Below, piece after piece: positions 25,673 to 35,587 of a DNA stretch of 64,000 nucleotides (position 1 is the stretch's first letter; every line of letters starts with the position of its first letter). The notes beneath the pieces are model-generated. The model was not told the DNA's origin and did not search any database. It worked only from the letters and a program-made list of their open reading frames with translations. The stretch lies in contig NZ_SMYO01000002.1 of the NCBI RefSeq assembly GCF_004358205.1, positions 62,001 through 126,000 of the forward strand, read 5' to 3'. The position numbers and the translations under genes were made by a program. Origin of the DNA: Bacillus salipaludis (GTDB lineage Bacteria > Bacillota > Bacilli > Bacillales_B > DSM-18226).

Positions 25673-26905
25673 TTACGCTTTTTTCTCAAAGCTTTGCGCA
25701 ATGCCAACGATTACATTTACGGCTTTTTCCATGTTATCGACAGAAATAAATTCATATTTCCCGTGGAAGTTTTCGCCGCCGGTAAAGATATTAGGTGTTG
25801 GCAGACCCATAAAGGATAGTTGCGAACCGTCCGTTCCGCCGCGGATTGGTTTAATCAGCGGCTTAATGTCAAGAGATTCCATTACTTCCTGGGCAATATC
25901 AACGATTTGCTTAACCGGTTCAATTTTTTCACGCATGTTGTAGTATTGGTCATTCAGTTCAAGAAGAACATTGTCCTCGCCGTATTTTGCTTTAAACTCA
26001 TTGATTAGGTTTGTAATGACTGTTTTGCGATTGTTGAATTTTTCTCGGTCATGATCACGGATGATGTAGTATAGCTTGGTTTGTTCAACATCCCCGTTGA
26101 TTGAAATAAGATGATAGAAGCCTTCGTACCCTTCGGTGTATTCAGGTGCTTCTTTGGCCGGGAGCTGGTTGTTGAACTCCATCGCAATTTTGGCAGAGTT
26201 GATCATTTTACCTTTTGCTGAGCCTGGGTGAATATTGTTTCCTTTAATGGTAATCTTCGCTGCAGCTGCGTTAAAGCTTTCGTATTCTAATTCTCCTAGC
26301 GGACCGCCGTCGACGGTGTAGGCGTATGTAGCGTTAAATCGGGCAACGTCAAATTTATGCGGCCCTCTGCCGATTTCTTCATCAGGAGTGAACGCAACGC
26401 GGACCTTGCCGTGTTTGATTTCCGGATGGTTGATTAAGTATGCCATTGCGGTCATGATTTCAGCCACGCCGGCTTTGTTGTCGGCGCCGAGCAGGGTTGT
26501 GCCGTCGGTGGTGATTAAGGTATGACCTTTGTATTCTGGGAGGCTTGGGAAGTCTTTTGGTGATAGGACAACTTTTAAGGCCTCGTTTAATGTGATGTCG
26601 CCGCCGTCATAGTTTTCGTGGATTTGCGGGTTGACGTTTTTGCCGGTGAAGTCTGTAGCGGTGTCGACGTGGGCCAGGAATCCGATGGTGGGTACGTCTT
26701 TTTCTGTGTTGGACGGAAGCGTTGCCATTAGATAGCCGTTCTCATCGATGCTGACTTCTTGCATGCCAATGGACTTTAATTCTTCTTCAAGTTTGTGGAG
26801 CAAGGTCCACTGCCCTGGTGTTGATGGACAAGTGCTGCTGCTTTCGTCAGATTGGGTATCAATTTTTACATAGGAAGTAAATCTTTCAATGATTTCATTT
26901 TTCAT
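25673..26905 (-). CDS. pepT: Peptidase T (aminotripeptidase)
   Basis: 410 residues. M20B zinc peptidase that releases the N-terminal residue of tripeptides in the cytoplasm. Metal motifs [27 protein letters not shown] and the late [18 protein letters not shown] are intact. I choose the ATG that starts MKNEIIERF, 12 bases inside the longest frame, because GGGAG is correctly spaced from it. Upstream lies a tandem repeat. Confidence 0.95.
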   Translation of the reverse strand: MKNEIIERFTSYVKIDTQSDESSSTCPSTPGQWTLLHKLEEELKSIGMQEVSIDENGYLMATLPSNTEKDVPTIGFLAHVDTATDFTGKNVNPQIHENYDGGDITLNEALKVVLSPKDFPSLPEYKGHTLITTDGTTLLGADNKAGVAEIMTAMAYLINHPEIKHGKVRVAFTPDEEIGRGPHKFDVARFNATYAYTVDGGPLGELEYESFNAAAAKITIKGNNIHPGSAKGKMINSAKIAMEFNNQLPAKEAPEYTEGYEGFYHLISINGDVEQTKLYYIIRDHDREKFNNRKTVITNLINEFKAKYGEDNVLLELNDQYYNMREKIEPVKQIVDIAQEVMESLDIKPLIKPIRGGTDGSQLSFMGLPTPNIFTGGENFHGKYEFISVDNMEKAVNVIVGIAQSFEKKA

Positions 26906-26996
26906 GTTTGTTTGCACTCCCTTATTTTGGTTTTGCTACATGTTTATAATAGCACTTTCGTTGGATGGGTACACGTTTTTAGATAAGTCGATGTGC

Positions 26997-27293
26997 TACT
27001 CTCAGATGAGCGTAAAATACTCTCAAAAGTGAATGCTACTCTCGGATGGGGTGGCAATACTCGTGAATGAGAGTTAAATACTCTCGGATAAGTTGAGAAT
27101 ACTCTCAAAAGTAGATGCTACTCTCGGATGAGGTGGTAATACTCGTGGATGAGCGTAAAATACTCTCGGATAAGCTGAGAATACTCTCAAAAGTGAATGC
27201 CACTCTCGGATGAGGTGGTAATACTCATGGATGAGCGTAAAATACTCTCGGATAAGGTGAGAATACTCTCAAAAGTAGATGCTACTCTTACCT
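26997..27293. repeat. Tandem repeat: 82-bp unit made of 21/21/21/19-bp subunits
   Basis: Fifteen subunits beginning TACTC start at 26997, 27018, 27037, 27058, 27079, 27100, 27119, 27140, 27161, 27182, 27201, 27222, 27243, 27264 and 27283. Subunit types alternate in the order TACTCTCGGATGAGG, TACTCGTGGATGAG, TACTCTCGGATAAG and TACTCTCAAAAGT, giving an exact 82-bp super-period (the CAAAAGT core recurs at 27024, 27106, 27188 and 27270). No frame is conserved through it. It fills the space between pepT and the NERD gene. Confidence 0.9.
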
Positions 27294-27563
27294 GACTTTG
27301 CTTAAATCCATAATATATGACCTATTTTTAAACGTTCCTTCCATATCCATATTGGAGCTTTGCAAAATTCGGGTTGCAGTATGGATATTGTCAACCCGCA
27401 AAAACTCCCGGCACTCTCGATTCGTAATTGTTCTTTTAAAAAGCAGAAACCATTCCTGTAAGTTCCTCACATGGGCCAAATGATCAGTCGCCTCACAATA
27501 AGGGCAGTACCAGGTCCTACAGTGTTTCACCATCCCAATCCGGTCACATACCTTACAAATCAC
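27288..27563 (-). pseudogene. C-terminal part of a NERD-domain protein, out of frame
   Basis: Frame of 91 codons that starts GTG inside the last codons of the upstream NERD frame. It encodes a zinc-ribbon-like CKVC...CPYC pattern and a tail (TITNRECREFL) that in Bacillus NERD proteins normally follows the nuclease-related domain in one chain. Adding one G to the GGGG run at the junction would join the two frames as FSQGVICKVC. It therefore looks like the rear half of a frameshifted gene, unless the GTGA overlap is used for coupled translation. Confidence 0.6.
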
Positions 27564-28264
27564 CCCTGGCTGAATGTCCTCAAATGGTATTTGTAAGCCT
27601 CACAGATTGGCTTTGGAATATAACGTTGATGACTATTAAGCAATTCTGCAGAAAGCCACTCAAAACAGTAAGGATCTAACTTCTTTGTTAGCTTTGGGAT
27701 ACTGTTAATAAAGGCGGGAATCGAACTGGGGAATAGGACTTTTGCCTTCGAAGGCGGGACTTCCACAATTTGTCTTGGGTAGGCAAGAACAACAGCCCCA
27801 TAAATAGGAATATAAATGTTTCGGGACCTTAGCCAGGCACTCAATAATTCACGATTGTGATCCAATTGAACGACAGGGCTTTCAAACCCATCCTTTTGTC
27901 CATTTTCCCTTGTGCGGATCAGTTGAGGCGGATTTTCTCTGAACTCCAAACTTCCGCCAATATTCTTCGTTTCAAAAACTAACCCATAAGAAGGAGTCAT
28001 AAAATAGGTATCCATTTGGAATTTCTCATCAGAGCTGGGGGATAAATCGTGGAAAATGTGGTGATCAAATGGAAACAAGTGTCTTCTGGAAATTTCAGAT
28101 ACCGTTTCTTCTCCGCCAATTCCTGCTTCTACTGATGCCTGCTTACTAGATAAAACAGGAAGAAACGGATGGTTCGCAGCTAACCAATTTTGAGCAGAAA
28201 TGACGCCTGTCAGAGTAAGTGACAGGTCTCTTTCTTTTAACGTAAAAATATCTTTCACCTCCAT
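27560..28264 (-). pseudogene. NERD (nuclease-related) domain protein, N-terminal part of a frameshifted gene
   Basis: 234 codons. The segment from GIGGEETVSEI through QMDTYFMTPSYGLVFETKNIGG fits a NERD domain, with the E...D...EXK-like acidic residues of a restriction-like nuclease fold. The function of these proteins is unsettled; DNA processing is assumed from the fold. The frame ends with TGA in a G-rich run where the zinc-ribbon tail continues in the -1 frame. The start at 28264 is uncertain because the ribosome-like GGAGGTGA lies after the ATG. Confidence 0.6.
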
Positions 28265-28362
28265 ATATTCAGCCTCGTATGTATCTTAGCACAACCCGCG
28301 GACCCATAATAACCTTACAAAGAAATGTTCTGAAAAATGTAAAAAATATCCGTTGACCGCTA

Positions 28363-28413
28363 TTGACCTAGTTGGTCAACGGAGTTACAATGTCATTGAC
28401 TAATGTGGTCAAC
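28363..28413 (+). promoter_or_regulatory. Promoter and operator of the TetR-ABC operon
   Basis: TTGACC, a 17-bp spacer and TACAAT (28386-28391) form a promoter. The dyad TTGACC-N5-GGTCAA (28363-28379) covers the -35 and a second dyad TTGAC-N7-GTCAA (28396-28412) lies just after the -10. Two such dyads fit autorepression by the TetR protein encoded next. Confidence 0.65.
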
Positions 28414-28438
28414 GCAATAAAGAAAGAGGGCAGCCACT

Positions 28439-29062
28439 ATGTTTTCTAAATTTCTCAACCTAGATCAAGAAAAACAAGACCGAATAATCAATGCAGCCAT
28501 AAAGGAATTCGCCCTGAAGGGATATGATAACGCCTCAACAAATGAAATCGTAAAAGAAGCGGGTATATCAAAGGGCTTGCTGTTTCATTATTTTGGCAAC
28601 AAGAAGCAAATGTTTTTATTTTTATTTGATCACTGCTGCAAAATCATTGCCGATGAATTTTATATAAAAATCAATTTACAGGAAAAAGACCTTTTTAACA
28701 GAATTCGCGGAGCCATCTTAATTAAGACAGAATTATTAAACCAATATCCCAACCTATTTAAATTTATTGAAGAGGCTTATCTAGACGAATCATCTGAGAT
28801 TAAAATTGAGATTGAAAAAAAGGTAAAGGAACTAAATGACATCAATTTTGGCAAAATCTATGATGGCATTGATTTTTCAAAATTTCGATCGGATATGGAT
28901 ATCAAAAAGGTCTTAAAAATTATTACCTCTACCTTTGAAAAACTGGGTGAAGAGGAAATGAACAAGGTAAAACTTTCCCCCTCTCACCAAATTGATTACG
29001 AAAGAATTCAAGTAGAAATCGAAGAGTATTTTGAGATCTTGATGAAAGCTTTTTATAAATAA
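28439..29062 (+). CDS. TetR-family repressor
   Basis: 207 residues. The N-terminal TetR HTH (IINAAIKEFALKGYDNASTNEIVKEAGISKGLLFHYF) is clear; the C-terminal ligand domain is not assignable. It heads an operon with an ABC ATPase and two permeases and probably represses it through the paired TTGACC dyads in the promoter. The inducer is unknown. Confidence 0.85.
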   Translation: MFSKFLNLDQEKQDRIINAAIKEFALKGYDNASTNEIVKEAGISKGLLFHYFGNKKQMFLFLFDHCCKIIADEFYIKINLQEKDLFNRIRGAILIKTELLNQYPNLFKFIEEAYLDESSEIKIEIEKKVKELNDINFGKIYDGIDFSKFRSDMDIKKVLKIITSTFEKLGEEEMNKVKLSPSHQIDYERIQVEIEEYFEILMKAFYK

Positions 29063-29075
29063 GGGGGTTCACGCG

Positions 29076-29954
29076 ATGAATGTGATTGAACTGAATAACT
29101 TAACAAAGACCTATGGCAATTCGCGAGGTATTACAGATATCAGCTTTCATGTCGAGGAAGGAGAAGTTTTCGGGTTTATCGGGCCGAATGGCGCCGGAAA
29201 GTCGACGACCATCCGCACACTTCTTTCACTCATCTACCCAACAAGCGGCAGTGCCACAATTTTTGGCAAGGACAGCGTGAAGTATGCACCAGAAATCAAA
29301 AAAGAAATCGGTTATTTGCCATCAGAAGTTTTTTATTATGACAACATGAAAGTCAAAGACCTCCTCAAGTACTCGGCAAGTTTTTATAAAAAGGATTGCA
29401 GTAAACGGATGAAAGAATTAGCCGAAATCATGGATCTTGACCTTAATAAAAAAATCGATGACCTCTCATTTGGAAACAAAAAGAAAGTTGGAATCGTCCA
29501 AGGGCTCCTTCATGATCCGAAACTCATCATCCTTGACGAACCGACAAGCGGGCTTGACCCGTTAATGCAGCAAAAATTCTTTGATCTATTAAAAGAAGAA
29601 AATAAAAAGGGCAAGACGATTTTGTTTTCCTCCCATATTTTGAGTGAAGTGCAAAAAATGTGCGATCGTGTGGCGATTATTAAAGAGGGCCGACTTGTAA
29701 AGGTGGAAAAAATCAGTACCTTACGTGAAAACAATCATAAAAAGTTCAAGTTAGAAACCAAGGCCCCACTTACGAATCTAACAATCGATGGGGTCACGAA
29801 TTTCGAGGTGAAAGACAATATCACTAGCTTCCTATACAGCGGCAATATCAACTTGATTTTGAAAAAACTCTCGGAGCTTGAGCTTGAGAACCTTTGGATT
29901 GACGAACCGGATCTTGAGGAAATCTTTATGCACTATTATGAAAAGGAGAATTAA
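29076..29954 (+). CDS. ABC transporter ATPase (ABC-2 exporter)
   Basis: 292 residues. Walker A GPNGAGKST, signature LSFGNKKKVG (a variant of LSGGQ), Walker B LIILDEPTSGLDP, switch SSHIL. A ~75-residue C-terminal extension is typical of CcmA/BcrA-type exporters. AAGGGGG precedes the ATG, 13 bp after the TetR gene. It energises the two permeases downstream. Substrate unknown; a drug or peptide is likely from the TetR linkage. Confidence 0.85.
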   Translation: MNVIELNNLTKTYGNSRGITDISFHVEEGEVFGFIGPNGAGKSTTIRTLLSLIYPTSGSATIFGKDSVKYAPEIKKEIGYLPSEVFYYDNMKVKDLLKYSASFYKKDCSKRMKELAEIMDLDLNKKIDDLSFGNKKKVGIVQGLLHDPKLIILDEPTSGLDPLMQQKFFDLLKEENKKGKTILFSSHILSEVQKMCDRVAIIKEGRLVKVEKISTLRENNHKKFKLETKAPLTNLTIDGVTNFEVKDNITSFLYSGNINLILKKLSELELENLWIDEPDLEEIFMHYYEKEN

Positions 29955-29958
29955 AACG

Positions 29959-30756
29959 ATGAATATCTTTCTCCATGAACTAAAGGCATATCGGAAGTCG
30001 ACGGTAATCTGGACACTTTCTTTAGCAGCGTTGATTGTTTTCTTCCTCTCGATGTTCCCTGGCTTAACACAGGATGCGGATCAGTTTAAAAAGCTGCTGG
30101 AGAACTATCCCGAAGCGGTGCGGAGGGCGCTAGGTGTTTCGCTTGATAGCATTACATCGTTATTAGGGTTCTATTCCTACGGTTTTACCTATGTGCTTTT
30201 GTGTGGTTCCATTCAGGCTATGAATCTAGGAACCTCGATATTATCAAAAGAGGTTCGGGAAAAAACAGCTGATTTTTTGCTCACAAAGCCTGTTACAAGG
30301 AAGCAAATTGTCACAGCTAAACTATTGGCAGTAGTAGCCTCCTTGATCATTACGAATGTTATTTACATTGTCATTGCAGTCAATACAGCATTGGCCGTCA
30401 GTGAGAATTCATTTGATTTAACGACCTTTTTGCTGATTTCACTAACCGCTTTTTTAGTAGAATTGATGTTTGTCGCACTGGGAATGCTTATTTCAGTATC
30501 AGTCCCAAAAATTAAATCCGTTTTGCCGATTTCACTTGGTACCGTATTTGGCTTTTATATCTTAAATATGTTAGGTTCAGTGATTGGCGAAAAGGCGATT
30601 CGCTACCTCACCCCATTTAAGTATTATGAAACAACTTATATTATCAAACATTCAAGCTATGACGCTTCTTTTATTATCATTGAAATGGTCTTTATTTTTG
30701 CAGCGATTGCCGCCAGTTATGTGATTTATACTAAAAAAGACATTCATGCGGTATAA
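29959..30756 (+). CDS. ABC-2 type permease, subunit 1
   Basis: 265 residues with about six membrane segments. I start it at ATG 29959 (AAAAGGAG upstream), not in the overlapping frame from 29878. It has the ABC-2 feature of a long first loop and a KEVREKTADFLLTKPVTR motif that contacts the ATPase. The next gene encodes a paralogue that shares this motif, so the exporter is probably a heterodimer in the membrane. Confidence 0.82.
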   Translation: MNIFLHELKAYRKSTVIWTLSLAALIVFFLSMFPGLTQDADQFKKLLENYPEAVRRALGVSLDSITSLLGFYSYGFTYVLLCGSIQAMNLGTSILSKEVREKTADFLLTKPVTRKQIVTAKLLAVVASLIITNVIYIVIAVNTALAVSENSFDLTTFLLISLTAFLVELMFVALGMLISVSVPKIKSVLPISLGTVFGFYILNMLGSVIGEKAIRYLTPFKYYETTYIIKHSSYDASFIIIEMVFIFAAIAASYVIYTKKDIHAV

Positions 30757-30768
30757 GGAGGTGTGGTC

Positions 30769-31569
30769 ATGAATTTATTTTTCCGAGAAATGAAGGCAAA
30801 TCGGAAGTCATTGATCATTTGGTGTTTTGGTATCCTGTTTATGGTTGTGGCCGGAATGGGAAAATATGAGGGTTATTCTTCCTCATCAGGTCAATCGATT
30901 AACGAACTGATGGCGAGTATGCCGAAATCCTTACAGGCGATGATGGGCGTCGGAGAGTTAGATTTTTCAACCCCAATCGGGTTTTACGGGATGCTATTTG
31001 CGTACCTTCTTTTAATGGCTGCGATTCATGCATTAATGATTGGCGCCAATATCATTGCAAAAGAAGAGCGGGACAAAACAACAGAATTTTTAATGGCAAA
31101 ACCCATCTCGCGTCGAAGGATTCTCACGGTGAAGCTATTGGCTGCCCTTGTGAATGTAGTTATTTTCAATCTTGTCACGTTAGTTCTTTCGGTAGCGATG
31201 GTATACAAGTTTAATAAAGCAGGTGATCCGCTGGATGTGATCTATACCTTAATGGCCGGAATGTTTATGCTGCAGCTTATTTTCCTGCTACTAGGTTCGA
31301 CAATGGCAGCTGTTCTCAAAAAACCAAAACGGGCTGCATCCATCGGAACAGCTATTCTTTTAATCTTGTATCTTTTATCGATTTTTATCGATCTAAACCA
31401 TAAACTGGATGGATTAAAGTACTTGACCCCCTTTAAATATTATGAGGCGAAAAAGGTAATGGCGGATGCAGTACTTGACCCTGTATATATGAGTGTTTCT
31501 ATCGTAGCAGTAGCTGTTTTAGCGGCAGTTACCTATGTTTCCTATCAAAAAAGGGATTTGAATGTTTAA
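30769..31569 (+). CDS. ABC-2 type permease, subunit 2
   Basis: 266 residues from ATG 30769 (AAGGAGG upstream). It is paralogous to the preceding gene: MNLFFREMKANRKS versus MNIFLHELKAYRKS, and KEERDKTTEFLMAKPISR in the same loop. About six membrane segments. Last gene of the TetR-ABC operon. Confidence 0.82.
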   Translation: MNLFFREMKANRKSLIIWCFGILFMVVAGMGKYEGYSSSSGQSINELMASMPKSLQAMMGVGELDFSTPIGFYGMLFAYLLLMAAIHALMIGANIIAKEERDKTTEFLMAKPISRRRILTVKLLAALVNVVIFNLVTLVLSVAMVYKFNKAGDPLDVIYTLMAGMFMLQLIFLLLGSTMAAVLKKPKRAASIGTAILLILYLLSIFIDLNHKLDGLKYLTPFKYYEAKKVMADAVLDPVYMSVSIVAVAVLAAVTYVSYQKRDLNV

Positions 31570-31672
31570 AGGCCAAATCCCTCGGTTATTTTTATGGAGT
31601 CGTGAAATTAAGGATATATAAAGTGCTTATTCAACAACTGTATCTAAAAAACTACTATATTAATCATTTCTT

Positions 31673-31707
31673 TAACACTCGGAAGAATTTCATCCGGGTG
31701 TTTTTTT
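31673..31707 (+). terminator. Terminator of the TetR-ABC operon
   Basis: Stem AACACTCGG / CCGGGTGTT followed by TTTTTT, about 105 bp after the stop codon. Confidence 0.75.
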
Positions 31708-31823
31708 AGCATTTTAGTGGGAGAAATAGCGGAAAAGGAAGTATTATAGCTAAAAATAATATCCAAAATTTACAAATTATCCGTAAATTCGCATATCTAT
31801 GATGATAGAATACTATTTGATCA

Positions 31824-31865
31824 TTTAAAATCTACTGCTAAAGACCTATATTTGTAGATTTTAAA
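31824..31865. repeat. Perfect 12-bp inverted repeat upstream of the protease gene
   Basis: TTTAAAATCTAC and GTAGATTTTAAA separated by 18 bp, about 55 bp before the protease start codon. It could be a 5' mRNA hairpin or an operator. The rest of the 350-bp gap (31570-31919) holds the terminator and no gene; a weaker dyad AATTTAC-N9-GTAAATT lies at 31767-31789. Confidence 0.5.
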
Positions 31866-31919
31866 AAATAAAAAAAGGAGGAGCATTTTTATATAGTTTA
31901 AAAATGGGGGGATAGGTAA

Positions 31920-34900
31920 ATGGTTAAGTGGAAAAAGATGCTCGGTTCTTCATTGCTTTCGGCCGGGCTGGTATTTAGTTCTTTTGCACCGATCACATTT
32001 GCAAAAGAAGTAAAGGGAAAAGATATTCAGTTAAAGAACCTTCAAAAAATGGAATTCCATCAAACTAACAGTGATACTGGTAAATTGCCTTTTCTAGATC
32101 AACATACTGGTGGTCCATTTGATAAAGGGATCATCAATGAAAAAAAAGTACTTAAGCTTTTAATTAAACAGGGAATTGTTGACAAGAATGCCTCCGAAGA
32201 GAAACAGCACAAGCAAATGTATGATTATATTGCCAAACGGGCTGAAAAGGCGGAAGTGAAAGGTACCAATCAACAGGAAGTTAAAAAGGTTCGGGCAAAA
32301 ATGCAAGAAAAGAAGAAGTTAAAGCTTAAGCCTGCGGGAGCGCTTAAGGAAGAGAAAAAGGTAAATCCAAAAGTATTCACAGGCAAGAAAGTTGGTCCGA
32401 TTCAGAAAGAGCCATGGACCGGGGCGGTAAGAAAAGATAAGGTACTTGTGCTATTAATCGATTATCCCAACTATCAGAATAGCAACATTGGAGAAGATGA
32501 AACCTACCTTTACTATGATAACTATACCCAGCAGCACTATCAGGATATGATTTTTGGTGACAATGGATATACAGGACCGAACGGCGAAAAATTGCTATCC
32601 GTTAAACAATATTATGACCAGCAATCAGGTGGAAGTTACACAATTGATGGCCAGGTTTCTAAATGGTATACCGCTCAACATAATGCAGACTATTATGGCA
32701 AAAATGATCCACAGCAAGGAGACAGCGATGTTAACCCGCGTGCATTAGTGGTAGAGGCTTTGGCAGCAGCGGCCAAAGATCCAGCTATTAAGTTTAGCGA
32801 CTATGATATAGAGGATCAATATGATTTAGATGGAGATGGAAACTATCGTGAACCAGATGGAATCATTGACCATTTAATGGTCATCCACTCCGGTGTTGGT
32901 GAAGAAGCTGGGGGCGGCGCACTTGGTGCAGATGCAATTTGGTCCCACAGCTGGGATTTAGGCGGGCCTGTTCAAATTCCAGGTTCAAACTATTATGGAT
33001 ACACTTACACCATTGAGCCGGAAGACGGTGCAGCGGGTGTCTTTTCCCATGAATTTGGCCATGATTTGGGTTTGCCTGATGAATATGACACGGCATATAC
33101 CCAAAATGCTGTGGGTGCCGCAACGGAATATTGGACGATTATGTCCTCAGGAAGCTGGGCCGGAATAATTCCTGGGACGGAACCAACAGGTTTTAGCCCA
33201 TATGATAAGGAGTATCTACAAGGGACTATGCCTGGGTCCAACTGGTTTAAAAATGCCGAGTATAAATTGGACGACCTGAAAGGCGGAAAGACGGTTCTTT
33301 TGGATCAGGCAAGTGTCAAGGGAACAAACCAAGATGCGGTAAAAATTCAATTGCCGAAAAAATCAACAACCGTTAATGCACCTGCAAGCGGCCAATATGA
33401 GTACTTTAGCGGCAGTGCTAATAATCTCACAAATGGAATGGTAGCACCTGTGAATTTAACAGGAAAGTCATCAGCACAGTTAAAAATTAAAACTTGGTAT
33501 AATATTGAAAAGGATTTTGACTATGCTTATGTTGGCGTATCGTTAGACGGGCAGAATTTTTCTCCGCTGCCGGGTACCATTACAACCAACTCCAATCCAT
33601 ATGGCGCGAATCTTGGAAATGGTATTACGGGTAATTCCAATGGGTGGAAGGATGCAACATTTGATCTTTCCGCACTTGCAGGGAAACAATTTTATTTAGT
33701 CATTGCTTATGTAACGGACCCGGGAGTTGCCATGCCTGGTTTTTATCTGGATGATATACAGATAACTGCAAATGGCCAAACGGTTTTAAGTGATAATGCG
33801 GATGGAGCGCAATCACCGTTTTTGCTTCAAGGTTTCGCGAAAAACAATGGGAAATCCCTAACGGATCAATATTATTTATTAGAATGGCGTAACTATGCGG
33901 CTGCAGATGTGGCGCTAAAACATTTATGGGAAGCTTATGATATAACTTATGATCCAGGTGCGGTGCTTTGGTATGTGGATAACAAGTATACCGAAAACTG
34001 GGTCGGAGATCACCCTGGGGATGGATTCTTAGGGGTTGTGGATGCCCATCAAAAAACAGCTGATTTCTATGATGCTTCGACATCAGCCAATCTTGGGGCA
34101 GTCCCTTATTCACGGTACCAAATTCAAGATGCAGCATTTTCGTTGAAACCTACCGACGAAACCTATATCGACCTCACACAATATGGGGCCTCGTACTATG
34201 TTAAGTTAGATGCGCAGTCTGCCGTCAATTTATTTGATGATTCAAGGGATTACAGCAATCCAGGGCTGATTTATGCTGGCCGTAATGTACCGAAATTAGG
34301 ATTAAGCTTCCAGGTTACGGAACAAGCAAATGATATGTCAGTCGGAGCCGTTAAGATTTCTGTAAAGAGTAATGACTCTGTAACACTGAATTCACTTAGC
34401 AAAACGGTTTATTCCAATAAAACGGGATACAACAAAGTATCAATCTTTGGTAAATTACAAGGAACAGTCGGGGGCACGGTTAAGTATGAGATAATAAATA
34501 GTACCGGCAAAGCCGTTACTTCAATCTCTGAAAAGTTAACGGCAGCCAGCCAGTCGTTCAGTAAAACACTCACCTTGCCTGCTAATACTCCGACAGGAGC
34601 TTATACGGTGAAGGTAACGGCAGGGTCAGCTGTAAAGCAAGCCTCATTTAAAGTGGATAATGATGCACCAAAGGTAACAGCTTCACCGAACGGCAGTAAG
34701 ACACTTGCGAAACAAGCGGCTACAAAAGTAACGGTTACGGATTCTAATCCTGGAACATTAGAGTATTATTGGTCACAAAGCACGAAAGCACCAGCTTCAG
34801 GTTATAAGACATTCAAGAGCGGTTCAACATTAACACTTTCAGGTAAAACAGGCTCATGGTACCTGCACATCCGTGCAAAAGATAAAGTTGGAAATTCCAC

Positions 34901-35459
34901 GGCTTGGAGAACAAATTCTTTCAATCTGGACGGGGTAAAGCCAACCGTAACGGTTTCGCCAAACGGCAGCACGAAACCGGCAAAATCAGTATCGCCTAAG
35001 GTAACGGTTAAAGACTCGAACCTCAGCAGCTATGGATATGCCTGGACGAAGAGTGCTGCCGCACCGAAGTCAGGGTTTAAATCCTTTAAAAATAGTACGA
35101 ATCTAACTTCTCCTAAAGGGGATGGCAAATACTACCTGCACATCCGTGCAAAAGATAAAGCAGGAAACACGGTGATCTTTAATTCTAAATCGTTCCTCTT
35201 AGATAACAAAGCACCAGCCAAACCACAGGTTGATAAAATCGTAAGTAAAGAGAAATTGGTTACCGGTCATGGAGAAAAAGGTGCAAAGATTACCGTTAAA
35301 GCAGGGAAAACCGTTGTGACTGGCTATGTCAACAGTAAAGGGAAGTATTCAATTAAACTGAAAAATGCCTTAAAAGTGGGGACGACTGTCTATGTAACGG
35401 CAACGGATACAGCAGGAAATAAGAGTTCCGCCGCAAAGACGACGGTAAAAAAGAAATAA
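31920..35459 (+). CDS. Secreted immune inhibitor A-type metalloprotease with Ig-like repeats
   Basis: 1179 residues. Sec signal peptide at ~1-29, a pro-region, then an M6 peptidase domain with zinc site His377-Glu-Phe-Gly-His381 and DEYD after it. A MAM/jelly-roll-like region follows, then two similar ~92-residue domains (from ~913 and ~1006, each with YLHIRAKDK) and a final bacterial Ig-like domain (~1098-1179, ATDTAGN motif). B. cereus InhA proteins are near 795 residues, so this one carries a ~380-residue C-terminal extension. It would act outside the cell, degrading proteins; the Ig-like repeats may bind the wall or a polymer. Single gene with GGGGGGAT ribosome site. Confidence 0.85.
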   Translation: MVKWKKMLGSSLLSAGLVFSSFAPITFAKEVKGKDIQLKNLQKMEFHQTNSDTGKLPFLDQHTGGPFDKGIINEKKVLKLLIKQGIVDKNASEEKQHKQMYDYIAKRAEKAEVKGTNQQEVKKVRAKMQEKKKLKLKPAGALKEEKKVNPKVFTGKKVGPIQKEPWTGAVRKDKVLVLLIDYPNYQNSNIGEDETYLYYDNYTQQHYQDMIFGDNGYTGPNGEKLLSVKQYYDQQSGGSYTIDGQVSKWYTAQHNADYYGKNDPQQGDSDVNPRALVVEALAAAAKDPAIKFSDYDIEDQYDLDGDGNYREPDGIIDHLMVIHSGVGEEAGGGALGADAIWSHSWDLGGPVQIPGSNYYGYTYTIEPEDGAAGVFSHEFGHDLGLPDEYDTAYTQNAVGAATEYWTIMSSGSWAGIIPGTEPTGFSPYDKEYLQGTMPGSNWFKNAEYKLDDLKGGKTVLLDQASVKGTNQDAVKIQLPKKSTTVNAPASGQYEYFSGSANNLTNGMVAPVNLTGKSSAQLKIKTWYNIEKDFDYAYVGVSLDGQNFSPLPGTITTNSNPYGANLGNGITGNSNGWKDATFDLSALAGKQFYLVIAYVTDPGVAMPGFYLDDIQITANGQTVLSDNADGAQSPFLLQGFAKNNGKSLTDQYYLLEWRNYAAADVALKHLWEAYDITYDPGAVLWYVDNKYTENWVGDHPGDGFLGVVDAHQKTADFYDASTSANLGAVPYSRYQIQDAAFSLKPTDETYIDLTQYGASYYVKLDAQSAVNLFDDSRDYSNPGLIYAGRNVPKLGLSFQVTEQANDMSVGAVKISVKSNDSVTLNSLSKTVYSNKTGYNKVSIFGKLQGTVGGTVKYEIINSTGKAVTSISEKLTAASQSFSKTLTLPANTPTGAYTVKVTAGSAVKQASFKVDNDAPKVTASPNGSKTLAKQAATKVTVTDSNPGTLEYYWSQSTKAPASGYKTFKSGSTLTLSGKTGSWYLHIRAKDKVGNSTAWRTNSFNLDGVKPTVTVSPNGSTKPAKSVSPKVTVKDSNLSSYGYAWTKSAAAPKSGFKSFKNSTNLTSPKGDGKYYLHIRAKDKAGNTVIFNSKSFLLDNKAPAKPQVDKIVSKEKLVTGHGEKGAKITVKAGKTVVTGYVNSKGKYSIKLKNALKVGTTVYVTATDTAGNKSSAAKTTVKKK

Positions 35460-35475
35460 AATTATAAAATAAGAG

Positions 35476-35505
35476 GGCAGGAACCAATTGGTGTTCTGCC
35501 TTTTT
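35476..35505 (+). terminator. Terminator of the protease gene
   Basis: Stem GGCAGGAAC / GTGTTCTGCC, then TTTTT. Confidence 0.8.
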
Positions 35506-35587
35506 ATTTAGATTTTAGGCGTGAACTTTTCTTATGGTTACAATAATGCTAAAATGGAAAAATAATCTATGCAAGGAGGAAATGATG

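Noticed and set aside
26997..27293. Possible CRISPR array
   Set aside because: The repeats are contiguous without unique spacers of constant size, and no cas gene is in the window.
33700..34137. 145-codon minus-strand frame inside the protease gene
   Set aside because: It is a His/Pro-rich antisense shadow of the protease reading frame.
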